Shown: positions 7,503-17,930 of the stretch, piece after piece
Numbering within the stretch: position 1 is the first letter of the stretch
Layout of the letters: every line of letters begins with the position of its first letter
Assembly: GCA_003650545.1 (NCBI GenBank)
Contig: QMQO01000007.1
Span: 1 to 41,573, forward strand
Source: Candidatus Woesearchaeota archaeon
Lineage (GTDB): Archaea > Nanobdellota > Nanobdellia > Woesearchaeales > B72-G16
Length of the DNA: 41,573 bases
Direction: 5' to 3'
Made by a program: the position numbers and the translations under genes
The notes under the pieces: generated by a model
What the model was told of the DNA's origin: nothing
Seen by the model: only the letters and a program-made list of their open reading frames with translations
Databases searched by the model: none

Positions 7503-10500
7503 ATGACCAAAAATGCTAAGCTAAAGGTTGCAGAAGCAATCCAAGATGATGTAAATAAAGGCATAGTCAGGATAGATAGTAAATTGATGACAGACATGGG
7601 GATTAGGCCAGGTGATATTGTTGAGATTAAAGGTGAAAGAAGTACTGTTGCTATTGCTGATAGAAGCTATCCTGGCGACATTGGTCTGAATATCATTAGG
7701 ATGGATGGTATAATTAGAAGAAATGCAAAAACAGCTATTGGCGAATATATTTTTATTAATAAAGCAGATGTTAAAGAAGCTAAAAAGGTTGTGATTGCGC
7801 CACAGCGCAAGGGCGTTATTGTTAGAGCTTCTCCTGGAATATTTAAGCAGGGTTTGCTTGGAAGGGCAGTTGTTAAAGGCGATATTGTTTCGTTAGGTGG
7901 AACCTATCGCAGAAGGAATACTCTTAGTAGCTCACCTTTCTTTGATGATATCTTTAATGTACTTGAAGAAAATACGTTGAGATTTGGTTTTGGTGATCTT
8001 AAGTTTGTTGTAGCTGATACAAAGCCTGGGCAGGCTGTTATAATAACTGACTTAACTGAGGTTGTTTTTAACCCTGAAGCAATAGAAATTAAAGACGAAA
8101 AGATTTTAGAAGTAACGTATGAAGACATTGGTGGCCTTGATTCAGAGATCACAAAAATTAGAGAGATGGTTGAGCTGCCACTTAAACACCCTGAGATTTT
8201 TGAACGCCTAGGGATAGAGCCACCCAAAGGAGTTCTATTACATGGTGCGCCAGGTACAGGTAAAACTCTTCTGGCAAAAGCAGTTGCAAACGAAACCAAT
8301 AGTAATTTTCTTCTGATTAATGGTCCTGAAATTATGTGTGTTAGCGGGGATACACCTATCTTTACTAATCCGAACGGCTATATAAAAGCCGAGAAGATTT
8401 TTGAAGAAAATGGAAAAGAAGAGACTGTTAAAAATTATATTGTGAAGAAGCTAGATAAACCAATTTCCACATACGCATTTGAAAATGGTAAAATTAAAAA
8501 AGCACACATAACTCATGTTACAAAACTTAAATCAGATGCCTATGAAGTAAAATTGAGCGATGGTAATGATATACTTGTTTCTGAAAATCAGCCATTTTTA
8601 GTTTATAGAAACTCTGAATTAGTATGGGAACCTATAAAGAATATAAAAAAAGGTGATTTTGTTGCAAGATTAAATAAACTTAAATTACCTGAAAAAAGTT
8701 ATTCTATTCCTGTTAACGAACTCAAAAAGAAACTGAATCTTATAAAGAGAGGTTCAAAGTATGCAATAGAAAGCAGAAATATATCCAGAAGTAACTTTAT
8801 AAAGCTACCAAATAAAACTTCACCTGAACTATTGGAGATTATAGGCTTAGTTGTTTCCGACGGTAGTATAAGCAAAAAAGGCGATTCAATTGGTTTTTAT
8901 AATCAAAATGTAGATTTAATAGACAGATTCAGAACATTGATGCAGAAAGTATTCGGAATTGAAAATTTCAAAGAAAAAAATAAAGGAAAAAATCTAGGAA
9001 TTATCATATATTCTAAACTGTTGATAGAGTACTTTAAACTACTACAGTTCTCAGCAGAAAATAAAATAAAAATTCCTGCTTATTTCTTTAATCTGCCAGT
9101 TAATGAGATCAAATCATTTATCAGAGGCTATTTTGATGGCGATGGTGCTGTTGCAAAATTAAAAGTTAAAGATATAGAATATCCAACACCAATACTCTAC
9201 TCCAGAAATAAAGCGTTTCTATCTCAGTTACAGTCGTTGATGCTACTAAAGATGGGGATCAGCTCTAAACTTGGCGAGCATAAAACTCTTAAGGGGACGA
9301 GGTATAAGCTTGTTGTTAGAGGATATGATGGAAGACTAAAATTTTTGGGGGTTAAACCAATTAGCGAAGATAAGAAAAGAAGATTAAACGAAATAAATAA
9401 AGTAATTAGAACAAAAGAGCATGAAAATGTTCCACACCCATCAGTTCTTATACAGAGAATCAAGGAATTACCGTATAAAACATACCGAAATAAAGACTGG
9501 TATATTTATAAAACAGGGAACGCGACAAAATATTCTTTAAAATTATTATATGATTTAGCTCTGAAGAACGGCCTTATCACAAAAAATATACAAAAAGAGT
9601 TTGATATCCTGATGAGGGATGATATAGGCTGGGAAAAAGTAACACAGATAAACAAAAAAAGAGAGATGGATTTGTATGATTTCACAGTTGACCAAGATAG
9701 TTTTGTAGGCGGACCATATTTCTTGATGCATAATTCTAAGTTTTATGGCGAATCAGAAGCTAATCTAAGAAAAAAATTTGAAGAAGCCGAAAAAAATGCA
9801 CCAAGTATAATTTTTATTGACGAAATTGATGCTATCGCATCCAAAAGAGAAGAAAGTAGAGGAGAGGTTGAGAGAAGGGTTGTAGCACAGCTATTGGCGA
9901 TGATGGATGGTCTAAAATCACGAGGTAAAGTAGTTGTAATTGCTGCAACAAATATCCCTAATTCATTGGATCCTGCATTGAGGCGTCCTGGCAGATTTGA
10001 TCGCGAAATAGAAATCGGTGTGCCAGATGTTACAGGTAGATTAAATATCCTTAAGATTCACACTAGAAACATGCCACTTGCAAAAAATGTTAACCTAAAA
10101 GAACTAGCTAATATCACACATGGTTTTGTCGGGGCTGATCTAAGTGCATTGGCAAAAGAAGCTGCAATGATTGTTCTAAGAAGGGTATTGCCTGATCTAA
10201 AACTTAAAGAAGAAGACCCTATACCTGAAGAAGTTTTGAAAAAATTAATGATTACGCAGAAAGATTTTAAAGAGGCTCTGAAGGTTGTGAGGCCATCTGC
10301 CTTGAGAGAGATTCTTGTAGAAGCACCAAACGTCACATGGGATGATATCGGTGGAATGGAATCTGCAAAACAAGAACTTATTGAAGCGGTTGAATGGCCA
10401 TTAAAGCACCCTGATGCATTTAAACGTTTGGGTGTTAAGCCACCAAAAGGTGTGCTTATCTATGGTGCACCTGGAACAGGTAAAACTATGTTGGCGAAAG

Positions 10501-11174
10501 CAATCGCACATGAGAGCGAAGCTAATTTTATCTTAGTTAAAGGACCTGAATTGCTTTCTAAGTGGGTTGGTGAGAGTGAGAAAGCTGTTCGAGAAGTTTT
10601 CAAGAAAGCTAGACAAACTTCGCCTACAATCATTTTCTTTGACGAGATTGATAGCATTGCAAGCAAACGAGGTCTAGGAGAAGATAGCAGGGTGACAGAG
10701 CGTGTTGTGAATCAATTATTGACTGAGATGGACGGTTTAGAGGATTTACACGACGTTGTTATAATTGCAGCAACAAATAGACCTGATATGATTGACACAG
10801 CATTATTAAGGCCTGGTAGATTCGACAGAATCATACTAGCAAGTATTCCAGATGAAAAAACTAGAAAGGATATCTTTAAGGTCCATACAAAAGAGATGCC
10901 TTTAAAAAATGTTGATCTAGATGATCTCGCAAAACAAACTAAAGGGTATGTTGGAGCAGATATTGAAAGTGTGTGTCGCGAAGCAGCAATCCTAGCTTTA
11001 AGGGAAGACATAACCTCAAAAGCAATAGAGATGAGACATTTCAATAAAGCACTGGAAAAGGTTGCTCCTTCAGTAACTGAAGATGTTGAGAGCGCATATG
11101 AGGATTTACAAAAAGTTTTCAGGGCAGCACGTGGAAAAGAAATGAAAATAGAGAAACCTATATATATGGGTTAA
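7503..11174 (+). CDS. cdc48: Cdc48/VAT-type AAA+ ATPase with in-frame intein
   Basis: After removal of a 466-residue intein the host protein is 757 residues, the usual size of archaeal Cdc48 (p97), a hexameric unfoldase that feeds substrates to the proteasome. The N-terminal domain (about residues 1-195) is followed by D1 with Walker A GAPGTGKT and Walker [11 protein letters not shown], then D2 with GAPGTGKT and [10 protein letters not shown]. The RRPGRFDRE and LRPGRFDR arginine-finger segments are both present. The intein sits in D1 between Walker A and Walker B, inside GPEIM/SKFYGES. The ATG at 7503 matches the family's N-terminus; a TTG at 7485 would add six residues. There is a 110-nt leader after a strong promoter. 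Confidence 0.95.
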   Translation: MTKNAKLKVAEAIQDDVNKGIVRIDSKLMTDMGIRPGDIVEIKGERSTVAIADRSYPGDIGLNIIRMDGIIRRNAKTAIGEYIFINKADVKEAKKVVIAPQRKGVIVRASPGIFKQGLLGRAVVKGDIVSLGGTYRRRNTLSSSPFFDDIFNVLEENTLRFGFGDLKFVVADTKPGQAVIITDLTEVVFNPEAIEIKDEKILEVTYEDIGGLDSEITKIREMVELPLKHPEIFERLGIEPPKGVLLHGAPGTGKTLLAKAVANETNSNFLLINGPEIMCVSGDTPIFTNPNGYIKAEKIFEENGKEETVKNYIVKKLDKPISTYAFENGKIKKAHITHVTKLKSDAYEVKLSDGNDILVSENQPFLVYRNSELVWEPIKNIKKGDFVARLNKLKLPEKSYSIPVNELKKKLNLIKRGSKYAIESRNISRSNFIKLPNKTSPELLEIIGLVVSDGSISKKGDSIGFYNQNVDLIDRFRTLMQKVFGIENFKEKNKGKNLGIIIYSKLLIEYFKLLQFSAENKIKIPAYFFNLPVNEIKSFIRGYFDGDGAVAKLKVKDIEYPTPILYSRNKAFLSQLQSLMLLKMGISSKLGEHKTLKGTRYKLVVRGYDGRLKFLGVKPISEDKKRRLNEINKVIRTKEHENVPHPSVLIQRIKELPYKTYRNKDWYIYKTGNATKYSLKLLYDLALKNGLITKNIQKEFDILMRDDIGWEKVTQINKKREMDLYDFTVDQDSFVGGPYFLMHNSKFYGESEANLRKKFEEAEKNAPSIIFIDEIDAIASKREESRGEVERRVVAQLLAMMDGLKSRGKVVVIAATNIPNSLDPALRRPGRFDREIEIGVPDVTGRLNILKIHTRNMPLAKNVNLKELANITHGFVGADLSALAKEAAMIVLRRVLPDLKLKEEDPIPEEVLKKLMITQKDFKEALKVVRPSALREILVEAPNVTWDDIGGMESAKQELIEAVEWPLKHPDAFKRLGVKPPKGVLIYGAPGTGKTMLAKAIAHESEANFILVKGPELLSKWVGESEKAVREVFKKARQTSPTIIFFDEIDSIASKRGLGEDSRVTERVVNQLLTEMDGLEDLHDVVIIAATNRPDMIDTALLRPGRFDRIILASIPDEKTRKDIFKVHTKEMPLKNVDLDDLAKQTKGYVGADIESVCREAAILALREDITSKAIEMRHFNKALEKVAPSVTEDVESAYEDLQKVFRAARGKEMKIEKPIYMG
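8337..9734 (+). mobile_element. Intein with LAGLIDADG homing endonuclease in cdc48
   Basis: The insert begins at Cys (TGT 8337) and ends at His-Asn (9729-9734), with Ser as the first host residue after it. This restores GPEIMSKFYGES, the conserved Cdc48 pore-loop segment. Blocks: A is [10 protein letters not shown] should read TxxH but is SENQ; the endonuclease motifs are [10 protein letters not shown] and [13 protein letters not shown] is [10 protein letters not shown] with Asp where His is common; G is FLMHN. All splice-junction nucleophiles are present. The block B His is replaced by Gln, and inteins with this change are known to splice by altered routes. Confidence 0.93.
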
Positions 11175-11205
11175 TCTTTTTAATGCTCATAAAAGGGGTG
11201 GCAAA

Positions 11206-11988
11206 ATGAAAAAACGGCTATTTTTATTGATGGTTGTTGTTCTATTGTTATTTATGACAGGATGCGAAAAAACAAAGCTAATCGATAAGATCTCAGATGC
11301 TTCTGCAAACATTGATTCTTATACATTTGATATGGATGGTACTATTAATATGAAAGTCTCGCTTGAGGGAATAACTCAAACAGCAGTTACTAGGAATGTT
11401 GGATCTGGCGCAGTAGATGTTAATGCGAGACAGATGATGATAAAGAGCACGATTAGCTCAGATCAAGGCGTAATTGATTCTGAAGTTTATATAATTGGTG
11501 ATACATTATACAGTAAAGATCCTATACAAGGTTGGGTCAAGCAAGCGGTAAGTGCGGATGTGTGGAACCAGCAAGACCAGATCCAGAAACAAGTTGACCT
11601 TTTGAGGAATTCTAAAATTAAAAAATTAGGAGATGATACAGTGAATGGTATTCCTACTATTATGTTAGAAGTCATCCCAGATACAAAGAAGCTTGTTGGC
11701 TTAATACAGGGCGAGCAGTTGAATTTGCCTGCAGATGTTGATTGGAACAAGGTTTTTAAAAATATTTATATCAAACAATGGATCGATAAGGATACATATT
11801 ATCCTATAAAGAGTCAGACAACCGTTGGTTTACTGTTGAACAAGGATACTGTTGGTGGCACTGCACAGGATGTTGAAGTGGAAATGAATATAGACATTGT
11901 GATGACAATGGATAATTTTAACCGACCTGTTGAAATCACATTGCCTGACGAAGCTCTTGGAGCAGCTGAGGTTGCTGCTTTGATATGA
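11206..11988 (+). CDS. Lipoprotein of LolA/LppX-like shape
   Basis: A signal peptide ends in the lipobox MTGC, so the mature protein starts at Cys20 and should be anchored outside the membrane. The rest, about 240 residues, is a pattern of long beta strands: INMKVSLEG, MMIKSTISSD, SEVYIIGDTLYSKD, then IPTIMLEVIPD and VEVEMNIDIVMTMD. This resembles the half-barrel LolA/LppX or DUF6612-type lipoproteins that bind hydrophobic ligands. The match is by shape only. GGGGTGG lies 6 nt ahead of the ATG. It follows cdc48 by 31 nt and may be read through from it. Confidence 0.75.
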   Translation: MKKRLFLLMVVVLLLFMTGCEKTKLIDKISDASANIDSYTFDMDGTINMKVSLEGITQTAVTRNVGSGAVDVNARQMMIKSTISSDQGVIDSEVYIIGDTLYSKDPIQGWVKQAVSADVWNQQDQIQKQVDLLRNSKIKKLGDDTVNGIPTIMLEVIPDTKKLVGLIQGEQLNLPADVDWNKVFKNIYIKQWIDKDTYYPIKSQTTVGLLLNKDTVGGTAQDVEVEMNIDIVMTMDNFNRPVEITLPDEALGAAEVAALI

Positions 11989-12009
11989 TTTTTTAATTAA
12001 GTGATATAC

Positions 12010-13299
12010 ATGCCTAAACCAGGGGATAGAGTAAAAATATCTACAATTGACGAAGTTCTAGAAGGGATTCTTATGCCAAATGAAGAGACAGATACCGTAG
12101 TTATCAAGCTAGATAATGGTTACAATGTTGGTATTGATAAAAAGAAAATAAAGAAGATAGATGTTATTGAAGAGTATAAGATGATTAAAGTGAAAGAAGA
12201 GAAGATTTTGAAGAAGAATCCTAAGCTACCAAACATTACAATATTGCACACAGGCGGAACTATTGCTAGTAAGGTAGATTATAAGACAGGGGGTGTTGTT
12301 GCTAGATTCTCGCCTGTTGAATTGGTTGCGATGTTTCCTGAACTGAAGAAAATAGCTAACATCGAATCGAAACTTATTGCTAATATGTGGTCTGATGACT
12401 TAAGAGTTGAGCACTTTGGAGTAATTGCCAAAGCAGTGAAAGAAGAGTATTCTAATGGTGCTGCAGGTGTTATTATTGGTATGGGCACTGATAACATTGC
12501 TGTTGGAGCTGCAGCATTAGCCTTTATTATAGAAAAATGCCCTATCCCTGTTCTGTTCGTAGGTGCACAGCGCAGCTCTGATCGCGGCAGTTCTGACGCT
12601 GGCACAAATCTGATTTGTGCTGCTAGTTTTATTGCGAAATCAGATTTTGCAGGTGTTGCACTTTGTATGCACGCATCTAGCGCGGATACTAAATGTGTTA
12701 TCCTGCCTGCATGTAAAACAAGGAAGTTGCATACTAGTAGGAGAGATGCATTTAAGCCAGTGAATGATACTGCTATTGCAGAAGTTGATTATAAGACAGG
12801 CAAGATCATGTTTATTAAAAAGGATTACCCAAAGAAAAAAGAGGATGAGATGATTATTAAGCCGAAGATGGAGACTAAGGTTGGTTTGATTAAGATAAGT
12901 ATTAACATGTATCCTGAGCAGTTTGAGCCTTACAAGAAGTTTAAAGGTGTTGTTATTGAAGGAACTGGTTTAGGGCATACACCAGGCGATGTTATTGATG
13001 ACATTACAAAGGTTCACGCTAAAATAAAGAAATTATTAAAAGATATAACAGAGAAGTCTGTTGTTGTGATGACATCTACCTGTTTGTTTGGCAGAGTTGG
13101 TATGAATGTTTATTCTAAAGGTAGAGACTTACAAGCGTTAGGTATTATTTCAGGAGAAGATATGCTACCTGAAACAGCTTTGGTTAAATTATCATGGTTG
13201 TTGGGTAATTATTCTGTAAAAGAGGCTAAAGAATTAATAGCAAAAAATCTTAGGGGTGAGATCTCAGATAGAACAGAAGTCAAAGAAAAGTTTATTTAG
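12010..13299 (+). CDS. gatD: Glutamyl-tRNA(Gln) amidotransferase subunit D
   Basis: GatD is the asparaginase-like glutaminase half of the archaeal GatDE enzyme, which turns Glu-tRNA(Gln) into Gln-tRNA(Gln). A small beta-barrel N-terminal domain (about residues 1-70) is followed by the asparaginase fold with HTGGTIAS (catalytic Thr near residue 83), GMGTDN, and the second Thr/Asp region. The 429-residue length is normal. I chose ATG 12010 over GTG 12001 because GTGAT at 12001-12005 is itself a ribosome binding site for it. The partner gatE lies 3.2 kb downstream on the same strand, separated by unrelated genes. The 3' end overlaps the convergent YkgJ-like gene by 8 nt. Confidence 0.94.
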   Translation: MPKPGDRVKISTIDEVLEGILMPNEETDTVVIKLDNGYNVGIDKKKIKKIDVIEEYKMIKVKEEKILKKNPKLPNITILHTGGTIASKVDYKTGGVVARFSPVELVAMFPELKKIANIESKLIANMWSDDLRVEHFGVIAKAVKEEYSNGAAGVIIGMGTDNIAVGAAALAFIIEKCPIPVLFVGAQRSSDRGSSDAGTNLICAASFIAKSDFAGVALCMHASSADTKCVILPACKTRKLHTSRRDAFKPVNDTAIAEVDYKTGKIMFIKKDYPKKKEDEMIIKPKMETKVGLIKISINMYPEQFEPYKKFKGVVIEGTGLGHTPGDVIDDITKVHAKIKKLLKDITEKSVVVMTSTCLFGRVGMNVYSKGRDLQALGIISGEDMLPETALVKLSWLLGNYSVKEAKELIAKNLRGEISDRTEVKEKFI

Positions 13300-13762
13300 T
13301 AAATGTTTTATTATCGTCATTCTTCTCAACCATCTTTAAAACTTCCGGATTAATTATGTTGCCATCATTGTCAAATTTAATACCTTTCTCTTTAATAAAT
13401 TTATCAACATCTTCAGGTTTATCAAAGCGAACTATTGCTAATTCGCCTTCACCATGCTCCTCACACTCGTTCACATCATGACCACGACACATCATTGGTC
13501 TGTTCTCATGGATCTTACATTTCAAATCGGCGGTTAGGTTTTCACAAGGAGTCAAAAACTCTAGAACCCAGTCACCGTCGGTATCGTAATAGATGTTTAC
13601 ATTTTTATGCATCACAAACCACCTGAAATCGTCAAAATCGCGCTTGTTCTCTGGTTCGTCCATCTCGTAGCTTACATAGCGACAACAACGAGCACCACAT
13701 TTCCTACAAATTTCTAGAACCTCCTCAGGCGTCATCTCTTCCTGTGACTTCGTATTTCTCAT
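13292..13762 (-). CDS. YkgJ-like Cys-cluster protein
   Basis: The N-terminus has CRKCGARCCR, and CENL, CKIHENRPMMCRGH and a CEEH follow. This is the layout of the YkgJ/zinc- or iron-chelating family, in which four conserved cysteines hold a metal ion or an iron-sulfur cluster. The middle is rich in acidic residues. No catalytic activity can be assigned from sequence. At 156 residues it is typical for the family. The gene converges with gatD. Confidence 0.82.
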   Translation of the reverse strand: MRNTKSQEEMTPEEVLEICRKCGARCCRYVSYEMDEPENKRDFDDFRWFVMHKNVNIYYDTDGDWVLEFLTPCENLTADLKCKIHENRPMMCRGHDVNECEEHGEGELAIVRFDKPEDVDKFIKEKGIKFDNDGNIINPEVLKMVEKNDDNKTFTK

Positions 13763-13827
13763 GGCTAAAGCAGAAATAGACCAATTTAAAAGTTTAACGG
13801 TTTTGGTTTTTTTCTATTTTTATTTTA

Positions 13828-14931
13828 TCAAATCTTTATCCTTATCTTTTTGGCTAACTGCCTTAGGACAATTAGTCTATCTTTTCTATCTAACTCAGAA
13901 TCTCGAATAACTTTCATCAGGAAATGTATGTTATTATCAATAAGTTTTTTATCTGCTGGATAAGGTACACCATCCTTTCCTCCATGAGCAAAACTATACT
14001 TAGCAGGATCGCACCAACTTGCTTTTGTTCCATATATGAGTTCTGCTATTAATGCCAAAGCGCGAATTGTTTTCGGACCTACTCCTCTTAATGAAAGTAG
14101 CTCCTCATAATTAGCAGGCTGAAATTCGTATGCTTGCTTTAATGTTATCTTATTTATTTTATCCATGTCTTTGATGTAATGATCTTTTTGCATGTTCAGA
14201 TGCCGTTTATCAGAAAAGAAGTCTGTTAATGATAACTGTTTGCTTTTAAAATATTTGTTTAAATGTACTGGGTTTTCTTTAATTAGATCTACACTAGCTT
14301 TTCTAGCTTCTCTGCTTTGTTTAGCAGTCATGTCTAATGCTAATATCTTTTTCTTATCAGAACAGATAGCTGTATGAGGTTCTTCTACAAAGCTTGTCAA
14401 GTTATCTGACAACCAATGGTAGCGGCGGGCGTATCTATCACTCTTTCCCTGCTGAATGACTGCCCATTTCCCCTTATCTGAAAGAATAAAACAATGATGG
14501 TATAACTGAAACTCGTCTTGAATTAACGAATTGTCGACTTTGGCAGATAACCTTGATGAATAAATTAACCTTTTAATTTTATTATCTGTTAAGTTGAGAT
14601 CTTCTCCATATTTTTCAATCTCAATGAGAGTTTTTCGAGATGCTTTACCTTTACCTCCTGCAACTTTTAACCCTAGATTAAGTGTGTTTAATGATTCCTT
14701 TATCGCGCCGCACAGTGTTGTTGTTGTACCGCTACTGTGCCAATCCATTCCGGTAGTGCAAACAAATGATTGAAAGAAAAATGGGTCAGAAAGTCTTTTG
14801 AGATACTCTTCAGTTCCATGCTCTTCTATTATGATTTTTGAAATAATCCCTGCGAGTTTCTTCATTCTCTTAAAGAGCCATAGCGGACATTTCCCTCCAT
14901 GAAGCGGGAGATTAGCTGTGCCTGTTTTCAT
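13828..14931 (-). CDS. DUF763 family protein
   Basis: The start MKTGTANLPLHGGKCPLWLF is the family signature of DUF763 (COG1415), found in archaea and some thermophilic bacteria. A helix-hairpin-helix stretch (LLSLRGVGPKTIRALALIAE, around residues 283-302) suggests nucleic-acid binding, and the conserved KASWCDPAKYSFAHGGKDG block follows it. The function of the family is not known to me; a nucleic-acid processing role is inferred only from the hairpin motif. At 367 residues it is full length. A palindromic TTTATAAA at about 14953-14960 can serve both this gene and the rightward DUF504 gene. Confidence 0.9.
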   Translation of the reverse strand: MKTGTANLPLHGGKCPLWLFKRMKKLAGIISKIIIEEHGTEEYLKRLSDPFFFQSFVCTTGMDWHSSGTTTTLCGAIKESLNTLNLGLKVAGGKGKASRKTLIEIEKYGEDLNLTDNKIKRLIYSSRLSAKVDNSLIQDEFQLYHHCFILSDKGKWAVIQQGKSDRYARRYHWLSDNLTSFVEEPHTAICSDKKKILALDMTAKQSREARKASVDLIKENPVHLNKYFKSKQLSLTDFFSDKRHLNMQKDHYIKDMDKINKITLKQAYEFQPANYEELLSLRGVGPKTIRALALIAELIYGTKASWCDPAKYSFAHGGKDGVPYPADKKLIDNNIHFLMKVIRDSELDRKDRLIVLRQLAKKIRIKI

Positions 14932-15025
14932 TCACTTTTCGACTAAGTTTTTATTTATAAATTCTGTGTATAATTGTCCAGTGTCTAGTGGAAAGCTTAA
15001 TATAATTAATAGATATTTTTAATGT

Positions 15026-15265
15026 GTGAAAACAATAAAAGAGCTAATAAATAAGATTATGTACGATAAACGTGAGAATCCTAAGGATTATACATTGCTC
15101 TATTTTGACAGAGTAACCAGAAGGAAAGTTGAGTTGAAATTTATAGACATTGATAGGATTGAAAATGGATTTATGATCGTTATTAAAGACAAAGGAGAAA
15201 TTAACATTCCATTACATCGTGTTAGAGAAGTTAGAAAAAAATATAAAGTCGTGTGGAAACGGTAA
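15026..15265 (+). CDS. DUF504 (UPF0248) protein
   Basis: This 79-residue protein fits DUF504: KIMYDKRENPKDYTLLYFDR is followed by IPLHRVREVRKK. It is small, basic and soluble. DUF504 proteins appear in many archaea, often near RNA or tRNA genes, but their function is not established. The start is GTG 15026, since the ATG at 15022 is out of frame and ends quickly. It lies 17 nt before the next gene, which suggests one transcript. Confidence 0.8.
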   Translation: MKTIKELINKIMYDKRENPKDYTLLYFDRVTRRKVELKFIDIDRIENGFMIVIKDKGEINIPLHRVREVRKKYKVVWKR

Positions 15266-15282
15266 TAATAACGGTAATAAGC

Positions 15283-16353
15283 ATGGCGAACATTATATAC
15301 TCTGTGAACTCTGAAGGCATGGGGCATGCTATAAGGAGCAAGGTTGTGATAGATTATCTTTCAAAAAAACACAACTTGTTTATTGTCTCTGGCGATGGTA
15401 GGGCAAAAGATTACCTCGCCAAGCACTTTAAGACGGTTTATGCTATACCTTATATAAGCCTTAGTTATAAGGACAATGAACTAAAGATAAGACGGTCTGT
15501 TGCACAAAACCTTAAAAAGATAACTGAACTAAAAAGAGTGAGCTCTAAAGGGTTCAGAAAGGCAATGGCTGAAATCAAGGAGTTTAATCCTGACTTAGTG
15601 ATATCTGATGCAGAGCCATTCATGAACTTTTATGCTATTTTTAAAAAAATACCTATTATCGAGATTAATAATATAAGTATTATAGAAAGATGTAAACTAG
15701 ATATTCCTAAACACAATAAGCTGAATTATTTGATTGCAAAAGAAGCCATAAAAAAGGCAACATTCGGTGCCAGATGTTATATAATTCCAACATTTTTCTA
15801 TCCCAAGCAAGTTAAGAAAAATACGTATCTTGTTCCACCAGTCCTTAGAAAAGATATATTAAACCTTAAGCCCACTGGTAAGGATAATATTCTTGTATAC
15901 CAAACATCTGACAATCATTCTAGACTTGTCTCTACTTTGAAAAAAATAAATCAAAAGTTTATTGTATATGGTTTTAACAAGGCAGGTAAATCTAAAAATG
16001 TTGTGTTTAGAAAGTTTAATGAAGGACAATTTTTCAGAGATTTTGCAGACTGTAAGGCTGTAATAACAAATGGCGGATTCACATTAATTACAGAAGCAAT
16101 ATACCTTAAAAAACCTATTTTATCAATACCTGTGAAGAAACAATTTGAACAGATAACAAATGCTCATTATCTTGAAAAACTTGGCTATGGTGAATATCAT
16201 AAAGATGTTAACCTTAAAAGAATAGAGAAATTTCTATATAATTGTGATGTATATGCACAGACACTTAAGAGATATGAGCAGAAGGATAATAAAATTCTGT
16301 TCAACAGGCTTGATAAAGTTATAATGAAGTTATCAAAAAGTTCTAGATTTTAG
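15283..16353 (+). CDS. MJ1255-like glycosyltransferase
   Basis: The N-terminal MANIIYSVNSEGMGHAIRS matches the GT-B glycosyltransferase family typified by MJ1255, in which the GxGH segment lies in the acceptor-side Rossmann domain. The C-terminal NGGFTLITEAIYLKKPILSIPV with a preceding FADCKAVITNGG is the nucleotide-sugar binding half. It should add a sugar to a lipid or surface polymer at the cytoplasmic face; the substrate is not clear. ATG 15283 fits the family start, while an upstream GTG at 15253 would overlap DUF504. Confidence 0.85.
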   Translation: MANIIYSVNSEGMGHAIRSKVVIDYLSKKHNLFIVSGDGRAKDYLAKHFKTVYAIPYISLSYKDNELKIRRSVAQNLKKITELKRVSSKGFRKAMAEIKEFNPDLVISDAEPFMNFYAIFKKIPIIEINNISIIERCKLDIPKHNKLNYLIAKEAIKKATFGARCYIIPTFFYPKQVKKNTYLVPPVLRKDILNLKPTGKDNILVYQTSDNHSRLVSTLKKINQKFIVYGFNKAGKSKNVVFRKFNEGQFFRDFADCKAVITNGGFTLITEAIYLKKPILSIPVKKQFEQITNAHYLEKLGYGEYHKDVNLKRIEKFLYNCDVYAQTLKRYEQKDNKILFNRLDKVIMKLSKSSRF

Positions 16354-16419
16354 AAAATAAAAAAAATAAATTAAAAAGTAACAATCTTCCTGCAAATCTT
16401 AGTAACCCTTGCATTAAAG

Positions 16420-16490
16420 ACTCTAATGACATTGTCAGATATAATGGTCTTGGACAATGCCAATTTTGCGTCAAATATATATATTAAAAG
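16420..16490 (+). promoter_or_regulatory. gatE promoter with upstream inverted repeat
   Basis: An AT-rich AATATATATATT box (about 16472-16484) sits 25-30 nt before the ATG of gatE, so the message should be leaderless or nearly so. About 20 nt upstream, CATTGTC and GACAATG form a 7-bp inverted repeat with a 16-nt gap, a possible regulator site. Confidence 0.4.
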
Positions 16491-16505
16491 AAATAAAAGG
16501 CACAT

Positions 16506-17930
16506 ATGGCTGTAGATTATGAAGAACTAGGTTTTAAAGCAGGTTTAGAAATCCATCAACAACTTGAAGGTAAGAAGTTGTTCTGCAATTGTCCAACCAA
16601 AATAATAGACGATAAAAAAGAAAAACCGGATCTTGTTGTGGAGAGGCAATTAAGAGCAGTGGCAGGAGAGACTGGCGAGATAGATGTTGCTGCTGTTGCT
16701 GAGGCTAAAAAAAGCAAAATATTCAAATACTGGGTTTACAAGGAAGCTTGCTGTGAGATTGAACTTGATGACGAACCGCCACATGGACCTAACATGCAAG
16801 CGTTGACAGTTGCATTACAGGTTGCTAAACTATTAAATTGTAAAATAGTCGATGAAGTAATCTTCATGAGGAAGACTGTTATCGATGGTTCTAATACATC
16901 TGGCTTTCAAAGGACTGCGCTCATCGGTTATAATGGTTGGATTGATACGTCTAAAGGCAAGGTTAGGATTGATGGTATCTTCCTTGAAGAAGAAGCTGCT
17001 AAGATTGTAAAAAGGACAAAAGAATATGATATTTATAATTTATCACGTTTAGGAATTCCACTTATTGAAATCGCAACTGCTGCAGATATAAAAGATCCTG
17101 AACACGCTAAAGAAGTAGCACATAAGATTGGCTTGGTTCTAAGATCGGTTTCAGGGATTAAAAGAGGCTTAGGAACGATAAGACAGGATGTTAATCTGTC
17201 TATTAAAAATGGCGTTCGTACAGAAGTTAAAGGTTTCCAAGACTATAGAAACATCCCTAAGGTTATAGAGTATGAAGTGAAAAGACAACTGAAGGCTATA
17301 AAGCAAGGAAAGAAGCTAAAATCTGAGGTTAGGAAAGCAGAGCCTGATTTTACAACTAGTTTCTTAAGGCCTATGCCTGGCGGTGCTCGCATGTATCCAG
17401 AAACAGATATAAAACATGTCAAGCCTGAGGTTGGCAGGCTAGAAGTGCCAATGTTAATTGAAGATAAGATTAAGGATTTGCAAAAGCTAGGGTTGGGCAA
17501 GGATCTTGCTACTTATGCTATAAAACTTAATGTATACGACACTCTGAAAGATTTTGTTGACCGTTACAAAAATGTAAAGCCGACGTTTATTGCTTCATCT
17601 ATGCTTGAAATGCCCAAAGCTCTTGGAAAAAAGTTAAGCAGGAAAATAAATGTCAGTATGAAGCAATTTGATGCTATCTTTGGCGCATTGGATAAAGGCA
17701 AGATTAGCAAGGATGCTGTTGAGAGCATTATCATTGATATTTCTAATGATCTGTTTGACCTCTCTAAGTATGAGTTAATGTCAGATGCTACGTTAAAGAA
17801 AGAGTTAGAGAAGATAGTTAAAGCGAATAAAGGCAAGCCGTTTAATGTTGTGATTGGTATTGCTATGGGTAAGTTAAAGGGTAAAGCAGATGGTAAAAAG
17901 ATAGCTGAGATGTTAAAAGGGATGGTTTAA
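16506..17930 (+). CDS. gatE: Glutamyl-tRNA(Gln) amidotransferase subunit E, short form
   Basis: GatE is the kinase/transamidase half of GatDE. The start LGFKAGLEIHQQLEGKKLFC is the archaeal GatE signature. The cradle domain follows with PHGPN, then FLRPMPGGARMYPETDI and a helical plus tail domain ending the protein. The 474-residue length is well short of the 600-plus of most GatE proteins. The gap is in the middle: YEVKRQLKAIKQGKKLKSEVRKAEPDFTTSFLRP runs straight on where other GatE proteins insert an AspRS-like (GAD) domain of over 100 residues. All catalytic blocks look intact. It pairs with gatD upstream. Confidence 0.93.
   Translation: MAVDYEELGFKAGLEIHQQLEGKKLFCNCPTKIIDDKKEKPDLVVERQLRAVAGETGEIDVAAVAEAKKSKIFKYWVYKEACCEIELDDEPPHGPNMQALTVALQVAKLLNCKIVDEVIFMRKTVIDGSNTSGFQRTALIGYNGWIDTSKGKVRIDGIFLEEEAAKIVKRTKEYDIYNLSRLGIPLIEIATAADIKDPEHAKEVAHKIGLVLRSVSGIKRGLGTIRQDVNLSIKNGVRTEVKGFQDYRNIPKVIEYEVKRQLKAIKQGKKLKSEVRKAEPDFTTSFLRPMPGGARMYPETDIKHVKPEVGRLEVPMLIEDKIKDLQKLGLGKDLATYAIKLNVYDTLKDFVDRYKNVKPTFIASSMLEMPKALGKKLSRKINVSMKQFDAIFGALDKGKISKDAVESIIIDISNDLFDLSKYELMSDATLKKELEKIVKANKGKPFNVVIGIAMGKLKGKADGKKIAEMLKGMV

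Noticed and set aside
8337-9734. Group I intron or separate endonuclease gene in cdc48
   Set aside because: The insert is fully in frame, begins with Cys and ends with His-Asn before Ser, which marks an intein.
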